From the NCBI GenBank assembly GCA_009767595.1, contig VSDK01010725.1, forward strand, positions 235,453 to 299,452: a DNA stretch of 64,000 nt, read 5' to 3'. The position numbers and the translations under genes were made by a program. Below the pieces are notes generated by a model. It did no database searches. It saw only the letters and a list, made by a program, of their open reading frames with translations, and was not told where the DNA came from. The DNA is from Symbiodinium kawagutii (taxonomy: Eukaryota; Sar; Dinophyceae; Suessiales; Symbiodiniaceae). Within the stretch, counting starts at the first letter, position 1, and the number at the start of each line of letters is the position of its first letter. This document shows, piece by piece, positions 13,431 through 26,000 of this stretch.

Positions 13431-14468
13431 AGTTTGGAGCTTATCTTTAAAGAGAGGACTTCAACTTTTCAGTGGTATCTCTCTTCATCGTTTGCCTAAC
13501 TTCTGTTTCTCGCTGGGATAGTTTCAAGAAAAACTTCAAATGCCACCTTTGTCCCACACAACTTAACCCAATCACCCAGCAAGGGTCAGGTCGAACAAAG
13601 AGAAGCTAGCTGCACAAATCTGCTGCCATGAAGGCAAGAAAGCAAGCACGCCCCGCGCTGCTCGGTCAAGAAAAAGACCTCTTGGAGCGGAGAAAAAAAC
13701 CTTCTGCATCTCCGAACGAGACTGCGAGCCCTAATATTCATGGATCACCATCCGTGGACGAATGGCAGTGATAGGTGATGATACTGTGACAGATACCTGG
13801 CGTGTTGGCGCCCTGAGAAATTCTCAATGCCTAAGGCCCCATGTCGTCGGATTGCCGGTCCTTTGGCCTGGACAGTGGTGTCCTGTCCACCTGACATCAG
13901 AATCACATTTTCGCCAAAGGCAGCACCTGCACAGCGGTCAAGGGAATGCTGGGCATATGAAACTCACACTACCTCTCTCATAATCACAAAATCACTGACC
14001 ATCCCTGTGTGGTGAGGTTCTTCACTGTCACAGCTACGCTGAAATCATGGCCAGCTTTGGGACAATATGGTTCTTCTTTCAGAAATCCAGTTGTTTAAAC
14101 TTCTGACTATGGACGTTTTACGCAGCTGAAAACCACTTGCTGCGACCGCCACAGTGTGCAGCAGCATTGGATTGTACTTTTATTGGGCGACATCTAGTGT
14201 ATCAAGAATTCAAGATTTCAAATCAGAAGGGGTACCTGTGGTGATAAAATGTGGTGTAAAACGTTGCAAGCTTGAGGACTATCAATGACTTCTTCATTGC
14301 AAAAGCTCACGCCATCGTGGCACATTGAACCAGTATGAAAACAGTTACTCCTATACTGCCGCATCGAACTAAACAAAACATAGCCATTGTTATTCCCATG
14401 ACAGCTTCACACAATCCCTTAGCCTTAGAACATGCAACGCGCACAGGATGTGCACACATAAATATCAA

Positions 14469-14506
14469 GCACACACACACACACCGACATGTTTGTGTGT
14501 GTGTGC
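14469..14506. repeat. (CA)n / (TG)n inverted microsatellite
   Basis: A CA run, a short spacer CCGACATG, then a GT run form a potential hairpin. Confidence 0.8.
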
Positions 14507-14958
14507 AGTTTGTTCTCTACCAAGTGATGAGTGGATCAATTGCTGAATCTTTGCAGCTCCGCTCCTTGTGAGATCATAGACTTGACTTCCCCATTCCTCG
14601 GCACCGCTGGAGCACTACAAAATCTCGGCTTCAGGCACGAAGGGCGCTATGTAATTGCAGCCATGGTCATGCTTGATAGACCTTGATTGTAATGAATAGT
14701 GGTTGATTGATAGTTCATGACAGGGTAATTGAATGTGATCGATGATTAATCACTGTCAAAATCTGTCCAGCGATAGCAATTTTGAAGCATCTAATCTACA
14801 CCCATGAGAGTGGAGAAAAGCTGTTTGGAGTGCCATGTGGCCCCACAAGGTTTGAGGCTTTAAGGATGGCAGGACACATGCCACAGCACCGATGTTGAAA
14901 CTCTGAACCCTACATCTGAATCCAAATCCTGGTGTCCTCATGAGCTCCTCTCCCGAAC

Positions 14959-15255
14959 TTAGAAGATAGAAATGGTGGCTCCTTGATGGCTCCTTGATGG
15001 CTCCTTGATGGCTCCTTGATGGCTCCTTGATGTCCTCTTGGGGTGCTCAATCTTGGTGTGGTGATATCTGACTCCCAGCGCAGCAGGCGTCCTCAGAACT
15101 GTCATGGTGCCCTTGGAGACAATGAAAAAATGCGTGCCTTCCAGGTGGATGTTGGGTCGGTCCATTCCCAAAACAAAAGCCACAGGCAAACCAAACAGCA
15201 ATACCAAAGGGTGGCCAACGGTCAACATCGGAACCATATGAACATCAAACAGCAT
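14959..15255 (-). CDS. Candidate exon with a weak cyclic-nucleotide-binding-like motif
   Basis: The minus frame has a hydrophobic stretch (VGHPLVLLFGLPVAFVLGM) and then HLEGTHFFIVSKGTMTVLR, which resembles the FFIV-x-x-G core of cyclic-nucleotide-binding domains. The end of the frame is an 11-bp tandem repeat and is probably intron. The similarity is short and could be chance. Confidence 0.2.
   Translation of the reverse strand: MLFDVHMVPMLTVGHPLVLLFGLPVAFVLGMDRPNIHLEGTHFFIVSKGTMTVLRTPAALGVRYHHTKIEHPKRTSRSHQGAIKEPSRSHQGATISIF
14973..15031. repeat. 11-bp tandem repeat (TGGCTCCTTGA)
   Basis: Five consecutive copies at 11-bp period, at the end of a weak candidate exon. Confidence 0.93.
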
Positions 15256-16430
15256 ATCCCTCTCTCAAGACTTTCACAAAAAGTTCATGATGATAGCCAT
15301 CACCATAGCCATCTGCATCTGCATGGCTGGTGGCCAAGGCCGTGCCTCGGGCACTTCCTTGGCGCGTCACTTGGGTGCCATCCGGGAACTTGAAGACCTG
15401 GGTGCCACAGCCAGTGCGGTGCGGTCCAAATGTTCAGCCGCGCCAACTTCTGGTGCGGTAGTGTGGTAGTGATACGTGTGGTGATGTGTGGTGGTACGAT
15501 GCTAGTATCATGGTGTGGTATGATGCTAGTATTCTGATAGTATCTTGGTAGTGTCACCAGCTCTGCTTTGAAATGTCTGCCTTTCTCTGTCGCGCAGTCC
15601 TCAAAAATCGCTTTACCCTCTTGCTGCGGGCTTGTTTTTGGATTTTGGGGGAGCCGATAAGTTTACTAAACATCCAAACATCCATCAATCTCTATATCAA
15701 TATACATCTTTATTGTTTGAAACTTGAAAGCACGGCGACTGAACACAATACGCACCTTTTTCCTAGCTGAAACTTGGGAAGAACGATCTGTTTTCAAACT
15801 GCTTTTTCCTCTTGAACCACTGTATGGCAACAAATGTGTTCCATGGTGCATTAAGTTTCAACCCTCCTAAGCCGATCCCTCCAAACCAGAGTAGTAGGGA
15901 TACATCCTTGTGCGAGTTAATACAATGCTTGACAAGCATTTTAGATGAGGTTCCTGGCAAATCAACAGTTGCGCTGTTCAGAACCGACTTAAACTAGAGT
16001 TTGATGAAGTTCACTCACTATTGTTGTTCACAAATCAACTTTTTCTTCACATTTTTTGTTCACTCTTGTTCACGATGCAAGTTCACAAAAGTGTGTGCAA
16101 GGGAGCCTCCATAGCATTGATCAGTTTCTGAATGGTCTCCCTGTCCACATCCTTGAAGTACAACAGCTTCCTGGTGAGTGGCGATGGCTGCTGATGCTGA
16201 ATGATGGCAAGCTATCGTGAATGATGTAGAATGCTGATCCTTGCTGGTCAATACTTGTTAGTATCTATCTTGTGATGACTGTTGAGGCACCATGTGTCGA
16301 ACAATGTACTAGGTACCGAATGGGAAACTAGTCCAAACATGTGTCAACTGTCGCAATTCATCCAGAGTTCAAATGTCAGCGTTGGCATTGTCGAGTTGGC
16401 GCGCACAAAGAGGTGATCAGATCATTCGGG

Positions 16431-16494
16431 CACCACGATGCACCACGATGCACCACGATGCACCACGATGCACCACGATGCACCACGATGCACC
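16431..16494. repeat. 10-bp tandem repeat (CACCACGATG)
   Basis: Six perfect copies at 10-bp period. Confidence 0.95.
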
Positions 16495-16832
16495 ATGTCA
16501 TCAAATATCCACACCCAAAGAGTTGTTTTAAATCTCCCTTCCCCGAAAAGGAGCATACAACCCATTTGCGCCATGTTTCTATACAGCAGTTCAATACATC
16601 AAGACAGTTCAGAACCAACGGAGCTCCCAAATCTTCCACGATTCCACTGCAGACTGCTCCTTAGGATTCCTTCAGCGAAGGCTTCATCCTGCGTGCTTCA
16701 ATTGAGCTGAGCCAGCTGAGGGTTCAATTGTCAATCATCACCCAGGATCATCAACGATGGCGATCCATAGGTCCAACCATCATCAACCATCTTTAACCAA
16801 CCATCATGGACCATCCTGGTCCTGTGGACACC

Positions 16833-16879
16833 CGAAACCTATCGAAACCTATCGAAACCTATCGAAACCTATCGAAACC
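16833..16879. repeat. 10-bp tandem repeat (CGAAACCTAT)
   Basis: Four to five copies at 10-bp period. Confidence 0.93.
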
Positions 16880-17085
16880 TCCCCCAAAACTCAAACCCAT
16901 GCAGCAACCGATCCTTGAACGATGTTGAATGGTCTAGCGATCCGGTGTCCTTGCTGGCCCCTTGGAGCTGATGTTTCTGAAGATCGACATCCTCGCGGTT
17001 CTCCACCATCTCCTCACGAAGACGCGACAAGCGGCACAGCAACAGCTCCAGCACTTGCGAAGGAACCTGCGTTGACACGCGGACG
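16880..17085 (-). CDS. Candidate exon, coiled-coil-like
   Basis: The minus frame reads SQVLELLLCRLSRLREEM and VENREDVDLQKHQLQGAS, a heptad-like amphipathic stretch. It sits in otherwise gene-free DNA. No family is recognised. Confidence 0.18.
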
Positions 17086-17429
17086 CAAGGTCCCCCCCAG
17101 CCACTTTTCTCCATGTTTGCTAATCAACCCGTGGCCAGGGTTTGTAAATGTTCGTAATCTGATCGTGTGCTAATATTTCACCTTGATCACCTTGGCAGTG
17201 CTGGAACCGCTTTCGATTCGTTGCAAGGGTCGCTGGAAACAAACGTTGATATATTGTGTTTTTTTCTTTTTTTTTTGGCGTATGTGTTCAACATCGGTTG
17301 CTTGTCTTATGTTGAACCTGGCACAGGGTGAAGGTGAAAAAACGGTTACATTCCTAGATGCAGAATAGATTAATTCTTCATGAATGCATTTGCAAATGAC
17401 CCATCCGAGACCCATGCCGTGCACTTATG

Positions 17430-20400
17430 CGTGATTTGCACGTTGCGTCTGATTTGTGTGGGTGGATATGATTTGTGCTGTGCGTGCCATGTTTTATCGC
17501 TACCCTACCGCTAATGTACATGGGGTGATTGGGCATCGCTGGTGTCACGGGTCAATCACAAACTACGTGACTGTCAAATACTGTCACCTGTCAGTATCCG
17601 TGCTTTTGCACTGGCGATGATCAGTTCGCAGCATAAGATTCTTGCATTGCGAATGATTCTCCATGACTTGCGCGCTTGTTGTGATTATCGCACAATATGC
17701 AGGATTGTGTGTAGTTGGGATATTTGTTGTTCAGTTGCTGGTCTTTGCGCATGTCAAATCGTTCTCGCTAGAAAGCACCAGATGCGTTTTCATTCACCCT
17801 ACTGCAATCGATTTTCAACTACAGTAGTAATTGATCTTCTATGAAAGGGTTGATCGGTTGATCTATTCTACCAGAATCACAATTTCAATTCTTGTCAATT
17901 ACAATTGATCAATGATCAATACATATCAATCCCACGATCCCTCCTTCAGCTCATAGCGTAAACTCAGCTTAATCTTTACTTTAGGAGAGTTGCTTGAAGG
18001 CTTTAATGTGATGACAGCACAGCTGCTTTGGCTGCTTTGGTTCGATGAACCACTTTCCGTTCCCAATCCCTGCAGCCGTATGGCTCTAAGTTGTTGCGTT
18101 GTCGCATTAAATCTAAGAAACAAAAAGAAAGCCATCATAATCAACCATCATCTGCACCTGCTAGCGCTGCTATCTCCTTCATATGCTCAGGCATACTCTT
18201 CATCATGTCCTGGGCAGCCCAGCTTTTGCCAACTCACGAGGAGTTTCATGGCAAGTCATGATGGCACGGCAGTCGCAAAAACCAGTCAAATCTAACCGTG
18301 CCATCCTAGATCATCCAATTCCTTGCAATTGCACCTGTTCCCTAGGTTTCATGAAACATCTAGAGTCACACAGCAGATATATCTATGTAGCTGCTTGTAA
18401 CTTATGTAACCATTTATTTGGCTTCCTGTTGTTTCATGTTGTTTCATGTTGCTTCATGTGTTGTTTCATGTGTTGTTTCATGTTGTTTCTCATGTAAATC
18501 TCAACTTCATCCCACAGTCTTCCCATCCACGTGCGCCTCTGTCCGTGGGCTCACGTGAGTCGAGCTCTTCGCCGCCTGGACCAAATCCCAAACGTGGACG
18601 TTGTTTTTGGCCATGCGGGGGGGCACAATGGACCTGAACTACCATGAATGCCATGAATAATTCTTGAGTACCTGGATATACCTGGTAATCATACTACAAG
18701 GGAGGTCTAAACTACCATGGTGCTACCTGGTAATCACACCACAAGGGAAGAAGTAGCACCCCAACATACTGTAGCATAGCTCTTGCTCCCCAACTCCCCA
18801 TCTGCCACACTGCCCTGTGTCTCAACACCTCCGTAACCCCCTGGGTGAATGCAGTCGGCAAGCGTGGCCGAGCCTCAAAATGCCGTTGAGCGGCTGGTGA
18901 CCCATAGGGTCATGGTGGGGACTCTCTGTTGGTAATCCCGGGGGGTCATCGTTGACATTCATTAACCATACACTGTAATCAATTAGAATCATATATCGAC
19001 TTTTTAGCCTGTATAACTGAATAACTCAGGACCAACCACCCAAGGCACTCTGAACCACTGGATATCGCCAGCCATCTTTGTAGATTATGATGAGCCATTC
19101 AACCATTCCCAGTCATTCTTTACCACAATCATGTGCAAAGCAAACAGCGTGGCTTGCAAGTGTAAACAAACCGGGGGCATTCGGGTTCATATGCTGCATC
19201 TTGATTTTTGATCCCGGAGCCATCATCGAATATGCCCTGTGACAAATATGGTGCTAGCAAGTTTTCTGCCCCTAAGTTCAGCCATGGGCAAACAACACCC
19301 AACAAAGAGTGCAAGAAAGAAAGGGTTCAGGGGCACATCCTACAAAATCAACACAGAGAATGGGGAGATCAAATCAGAATAGTGGTTCTGGATGGTTTGA
19401 GGGTACCCCATCATGGACAAAGTCACACTGCAAAAAACCCAGGTAACTTTTTTCAATCAAGCACCCGGCTGGTCGCTGGTCTGGCTGCTTGTTCAGCTCC
19501 AGCAAGTCCTCCTGTGTGAGAGACCTTGGTGGCACTGGCTCCAGCACTGGGAGTCTCTTTGTCAGAGACCTAAAACTAGAAGAAAGTGGTCCTAACATGT
19601 CACCGACTGTTGAGACTTGAATTGCCCACGCAGTCTCAAGCACATGACATGAGCACTCCACATGGTCAGTTCTCTCTCTCTCTCTCTCGTTTTCTCTGTT
19701 TCTCTCCTGATCTTTGGCCGTGAAACTCCTCTCTCACCGATCTGTTGAATTCAGCCATGTAGCTTTCTGAATGCAGCATTGTTTTACGGAGTTGAGGGCC
19801 CATGCCCTCTGTTCTGCAACCATCCTCCAGCTGCCTCCTATGTGAAATTTTGACCTTTTGTAAGGTTGAGAGGGTCCATGTCATGTGTTTTGCGAACGCC
19901 CAATTCCTCTTTCGTGTTCCTCTCTTTTTATTTTGTTTGTCTTTCGTTGCCCCGTAATTTACTTTCATTACCTTTCTGTCGTTTCATGTTCCCAACGGCT
20001 TGCCCTCCGTAGGGCGTTCCATGTTCCTTTCATATTCTGATCATTGAACTTCTAGTTTCCTATAGTTTCCTGCCTTCTCCCCTTCATTGAATTTCATTCC
20101 TGCGTGCTCCTTTCACGCCCCATTTTGCTCTTTCTCTCAGTTGTCTCATTTCTTCCAGTTTCCCTTCAATTTTCCTTTCCTGCTCCGGCTCATTTCTTTT
20201 TCATTTCCCCTTTTGTTTTCCTCGTCGTTCTCCCCATTTTGTTTTTCTCCCCGTTAAGGACTCAAGACCTGAGCCCACGTTTGCAGGCGGCCGTGTATGA
20301 GATGTCTATTTTCACCGACAGCTGTGGATTGCACTTAGCACGTGACATGGGAGTGGATTTTAGGGTTCGACAATTGCCATGTCAGCTGAGCCTAGGAAAT

Positions 20401-22085
20401 GTACATGTTTCCGACTGCGCAATATGCTTATTCATGTATAGGAAGGTGTAAATATGCGCAGTGACTGAACATATGAGAAAAAACTGTCATTACGGGTCAA
20501 CTTTCTCCCTCTCTCTTTCTCCCTCCCTCTGGGCCTACTGGCTATCACTAGAAGTTGCCTACAACCAAACAACCCGTTCACAACAAAATAGCAAATCCCA
20601 CCCTCTGCCTTTGAAACAACCCTCAACTACAAACACAAACTACCAAGGAAAAGAAGAAGAACTTGCATTTGAAATGCTCCAAAGCACATGCGCATGTGGC
20701 AAGATGTGCCGGGTATTTCCAAGCACCCAAGTTTGTACTACACATGTTCAGTGGGGCCCTTAGAGCTTCTGGCCCATCATCTTCCACTGGCACCTGGCAC
20801 ATCAAAATCGAATTTTTTGGTTTCTTCAGTAAAAATTGAGAAGAGTATATAGTTGAACCAATGTTCAAATGATTTTTACCAAGTTTGTAGCGAAGAGTTC
20901 TTGTTTAACCTTGGGGGCGTGGGGGTGGGAGGTGCTTTCAGCGTTTGGATTCGCCATTGTCCGCAACTGAAAGCAAAGGCTGCAACCGGCTAGGTGCCTC
21001 AAATGCATACATCATGGATCATCATAGTATATCATGTGGATTCCTTTGAGATTCTTCAAGCAGTTCTAGGCGCGTAAGCAGCCCACTCCATCCGTCTCCT
21101 AGACCCCAATATGCAGAGACATCAGCAGAGCCGTTCGGATCTCAAACTTTAGCAGGTCAGTCTTTGAAGTGGCCAGGTTTTGCAGGTTGGACCAATGAAG
21201 TCATTTGCATGGGTTGCTCCAGTCGAAGTGAAAGAAAAAAATTACCAAATTTTGGCCTAAAGGTTCTCACTAAGCTACATCCCAAAGATAGGATCTTGTT
21301 TGATTCTGTGATGTTGGCTTTCACTCTTCTCCCGTCATCTGAAGCCAACCGTGCCAGCAGCACGTACGCTTTCTCAAAAGCTGTCGGCACCTGTCAGTGA
21401 CATCAAAAATCATGGACAAAACATGTAGAAGTGCATCTATGTGCATCTATTTGCTAGTCAAAAGCAACTGCTTCAAAAGACCCAAAAGGCTACACTTTCT
21501 TAGCTAGACAAGCCAGAGACGTCAAGAACGGAGCGCTGATGCTCCAAATTGTTTCAGGCTAACCGTCGCAAGTACGACAAAAGGGTAACATAGTTAAACA
21601 AAGCAAAAAAACTAAAATACCAAAAAAAACCGAACAACCCCCCAACGTCGAAAAACACCAAACAGCGATAAACAGCATCTCCTTCTCACACCGCCCCAAG
21701 CTTCGCATTCTTAGGCCGCCACCCGAACTCTAGAAGGTCGTAACTTGGGTGTGGCGCAAGCGCTGTCTTCTGCATCAGACCTGCGGACCGGTCGGCCGAT
21801 ACTGAAACATTCACTGGAATTATGTAGTGACAGTAATAATAAATAGATGTAATATGATGTAATAAATTCAAATTTAATAAAATCATGATCTTCTGACATC
21901 TACAATTATCAACAGTCACTAGAATGAAATTAGATGAATAGATGATGTATAGATGTAGGATGATGTAGAAAATCCACCATAAAGCATAGGTTTTCCAAAT
22001 CTGTGGTAGGTTACCCCAGGGATCCTCAGGGATCCCTAGGGTGTGCTTATTCAATTTTACTTGCTGACTCAACAACGAGCGTCTT
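17430..22085. other. Gene-free spacer
   Basis: AT-moderate spacer with GTTTCAT repeats near 18427-18490 and pyrimidine-rich DNA near 20040-20260. Two minus-strand snippets, DMLGPLSSSFRSLTKRLP (19.6 kb) and PTAFEKAYVLLARLASDD (21.37 kb, preceded by a CAG acceptor), could be exons, but no family is seen. Confidence 0.5.
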
Positions 22086-22104
22086 TCTGTGAATTCTACT
22101 GAAA

Positions 22105-22930
<826 letters not shown>

Positions 22931-23090
22931 TTTGCTGCGCGCTTCTTTCCATCCAAAGACGCGTCTGCCTCAGCCTATCCCAGGCTGGCTTCCAGATCGG
23001 AAGGCTTCAGGTGAGGTCCTTTCAACCATATATCCAAATGTCAACTATGTTGACGAGCAAAATCAGGCCTCATAGGTTTCACATGCGACT

Positions 23091-26000
23091 TCAAGGCAGC
23101 TGAGCAAGTTGAGCCGCCATCACATCTGCCATGGTCATCGTTTCTTCTTTCACATAGATCAATGTCACATTCTGAGTGAAGTCCAATGGCAATCGAAACA
23201 TGAGCTGTGGCGTGGAGTTGTCCTCTGTGATCCACCACACCTTGCCATGTCGTAATGCCGCTCTGTAGTGTCCAGCGGAAGGGTGACCGAAGTGGGCCAC
23301 CATGGCCACAGTATTGTATCGCACTGGAGTCACCTCAACGCCAGGACCGCTAAAGCAAGGAATGTCAACACTGCCTGAATGAAGAATGCTAAAGTCATGC
23401 TTGTGCACAATGCCACCATCTTGCAATTGTATTGTACGATCAACATGAATGCAGAGCATGGGGGACCGGGCCATCAGCGCAGAGTACATGCCATCAACCT
23501 GGTGCCAGTCATCACACAATTGCTGAAGAGTGATGGAATCAAGCAGCTGCGCATGCACACGAAGTCCAGGTTTGAAGACAAGCAATGCACAACCTTCAGC
23601 ACTCTTTTCAAAGTTCACATCCCCATCTGTGCGCAAAACGCGCTTGCCCCACTGAAGGTTGACGAAGGGCAGATCTGCTAAGATCCGCAACAAAAGGACA
23701 GAGAATTCGGCTGCATCACACTGCCCCTTGGTATCCCAAGCAATCATTGTAGGTTTCAACCAATGCACCTCACGCAAGAAAACACCATCATCTTGGGGGT
23801 GGGCCAAGAAGTTGCAAATGGAAGTCAGCCTATCATCTGTCACATTCCCCAGAAGATCCGATTGGAGAAGTGCCCACAACCAAGCACTCACAGCAGCATT
23901 GACAAAGCAATCACTGTCGTCATTCCTCCAGCGATGTGTGCAAAGACAAAGGTGAATGCCAGAGCCATGTTCCGAAGCAATGTGGTTCATCCTGGTCATT
24001 GCGTCTTCGATGGAGAGGATGGTATGGTTCCCTTGCCCTTGCCTTTGCCCTTGCCTTTCCCCTTCAAGCCCAACATGGCTTGAAGTTTGGTCGCCTGGGG
24101 TGACTGGATCTGCCGGTGAGCCTTCAAGGATCCTCCCAGTAGGCACCATGCCTGACATCCACAGATTTGATGGAGTAGGTTGTACCCCGTGTCCATGCGA
24201 AGGCTCAGTTGGAGCCTCCATGGTATCTGCTTTGATTTCGGGTCCACCTGGAGGGCGTGGAACTTCTGGACCCAGCAATCCGAGGTCGCAGCTTCCACCA
24301 GCTCGTCGCAGTATTGCAAGAGCTGTGTCATCGGCAGGGGTTGTTGACCTGTGATCTCCAGCTTCTGCTCCTGTGAGTTCCATCGATGGAAAAGCCAGTT
24401 CCCCTGCTCGTCGATGATCTTGCGTTCGAGGCAAGTTCTCCAAAGCTGGTCCTCCTTCTTGGCCTTGCTCACCATCACAACCCTCTGCGTCAGGTCTTGA
24501 ATGAGGTGCCTCACCAGGTGCGTCCTCAAGGTCGATGACGCCGTGCCTTGCTCCCGGAGTCTGTGCCAGTGTTGGCCTTGCTCCATCAGTTGATGCAATG
24601 CACTTTGGCTGTCCTTTGCCAAAAAAATCAGAAATGAATCCTGAGCCTGGATTGTCTGGAGCAGCCTGTCGTGCTGCAACATCAGCACCGCCAATTGGCG
24701 CTGGATCTGCTGCAAGCCGGCGTGATCTCTTGGTTCTTTGTGTGGCTCTGTCTCCACCTGCCTCTGTTTCTTCAGCCGCTTTCCGAGCTCTGTGTCCTTG
24801 GTTCTTGGGAAGTGGTCCTGCAAGGCCTTGAAGCTCAGTGCCAACTCCTGCATCGCGGCATCTGGAATCGGCTCGAACTCGAATCCGCCATCGATCATGG
24901 TGCGGAGTCGTCAACAGCAGGCAAATCTGGAGAGAGACCGGACACTGATAGCTGAGGTGATCACGCAATGCAGATTCATGTGTCATCAACGAAGCCGGGT
25001 CATGGAAGGCTAGGCCACAAAACATGCACGATTGTGAATCATCATGAAGCAGCATCATGCCATGCACCAGTTGAGGCATCAAATGAACCACTGTCTCAAG
25101 GACAATTCCATGTGCCTCTGCCAGATGCCAATGCAATGCTGCCGGAGTGTCAACCTGATCGCAGAAAACACAGTGGTTCTGAAGAAGGGCCAAGAATGAT
25201 TCATCTGTCCACAATTTCTGGAAGTCCCTCTCAATGATGCATGTCAACATTGATGCAAACGTGGGGTCAGCAACCTCGGTGGAATGATAGCGATAGGCAC
25301 CAATCATCATAGCATCCGTGAAGGTGTAAGGCACAAACAATTGAAGAGGAAGTCTTCCCACTTGCATGGCCAGCTGTCTGATGGGCACACAAACATGCTG
25401 AGAGTTCGGGTGTCGCACCGCAGGTTTGCACAAACAAGCTCCCGGCTGCAGAAAGTCATCCACCAGCTGGGATCCATACGGTACACCAGCCTGCCACAAG
25501 TCCCCATGTTCCTGTAGCAGGTGCTGCAGCAAATTGGCTCCTCGACTGTAGTGTGCAGTGCAGAACATACAATCAGTTGTCATGCTTTGCAAAGTCTGGT
25601 CATCGAGAAACTGTGTCAGTGTCCCTTGAAACAATGCTTCCGCAAGCTCAGCAGGAACATCACGAAGTTGCCTCGGCAATGTAGGATCAAAGAGTGGGCA
25701 GTTCCCTTGCAGGATGTGGGCTCGCAGAGCTGCAGTGGATGTGAACTGTTCTGCACAGTGTGTGCATACCGGTTGGTTGAAATCCAGCGCATCCCTGGAT
25801 TGAACCCAGTCATTCAAGGCAAGGCGATGCACTGACTGCAAATGAAGTACCAAGTCCCTCTGAGAATCGTGGTGGGTCATGCACAATTCACATCGCAGTG
25901 CAATCGTGGATCCAGGGTCGTCAGGATTCCCATGCAGCATCAAAGCTGCCAACTGAGTGGACACAAGGCACATGTGTCGTGTCTTCGGGACCTGTTGGCA

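Noticed and set aside
16431..16494. Evenly repeated short units resembling a CRISPR array
   Set aside because: Units are contiguous 10-mers with no spacers; a minisatellite in eukaryotic DNA.
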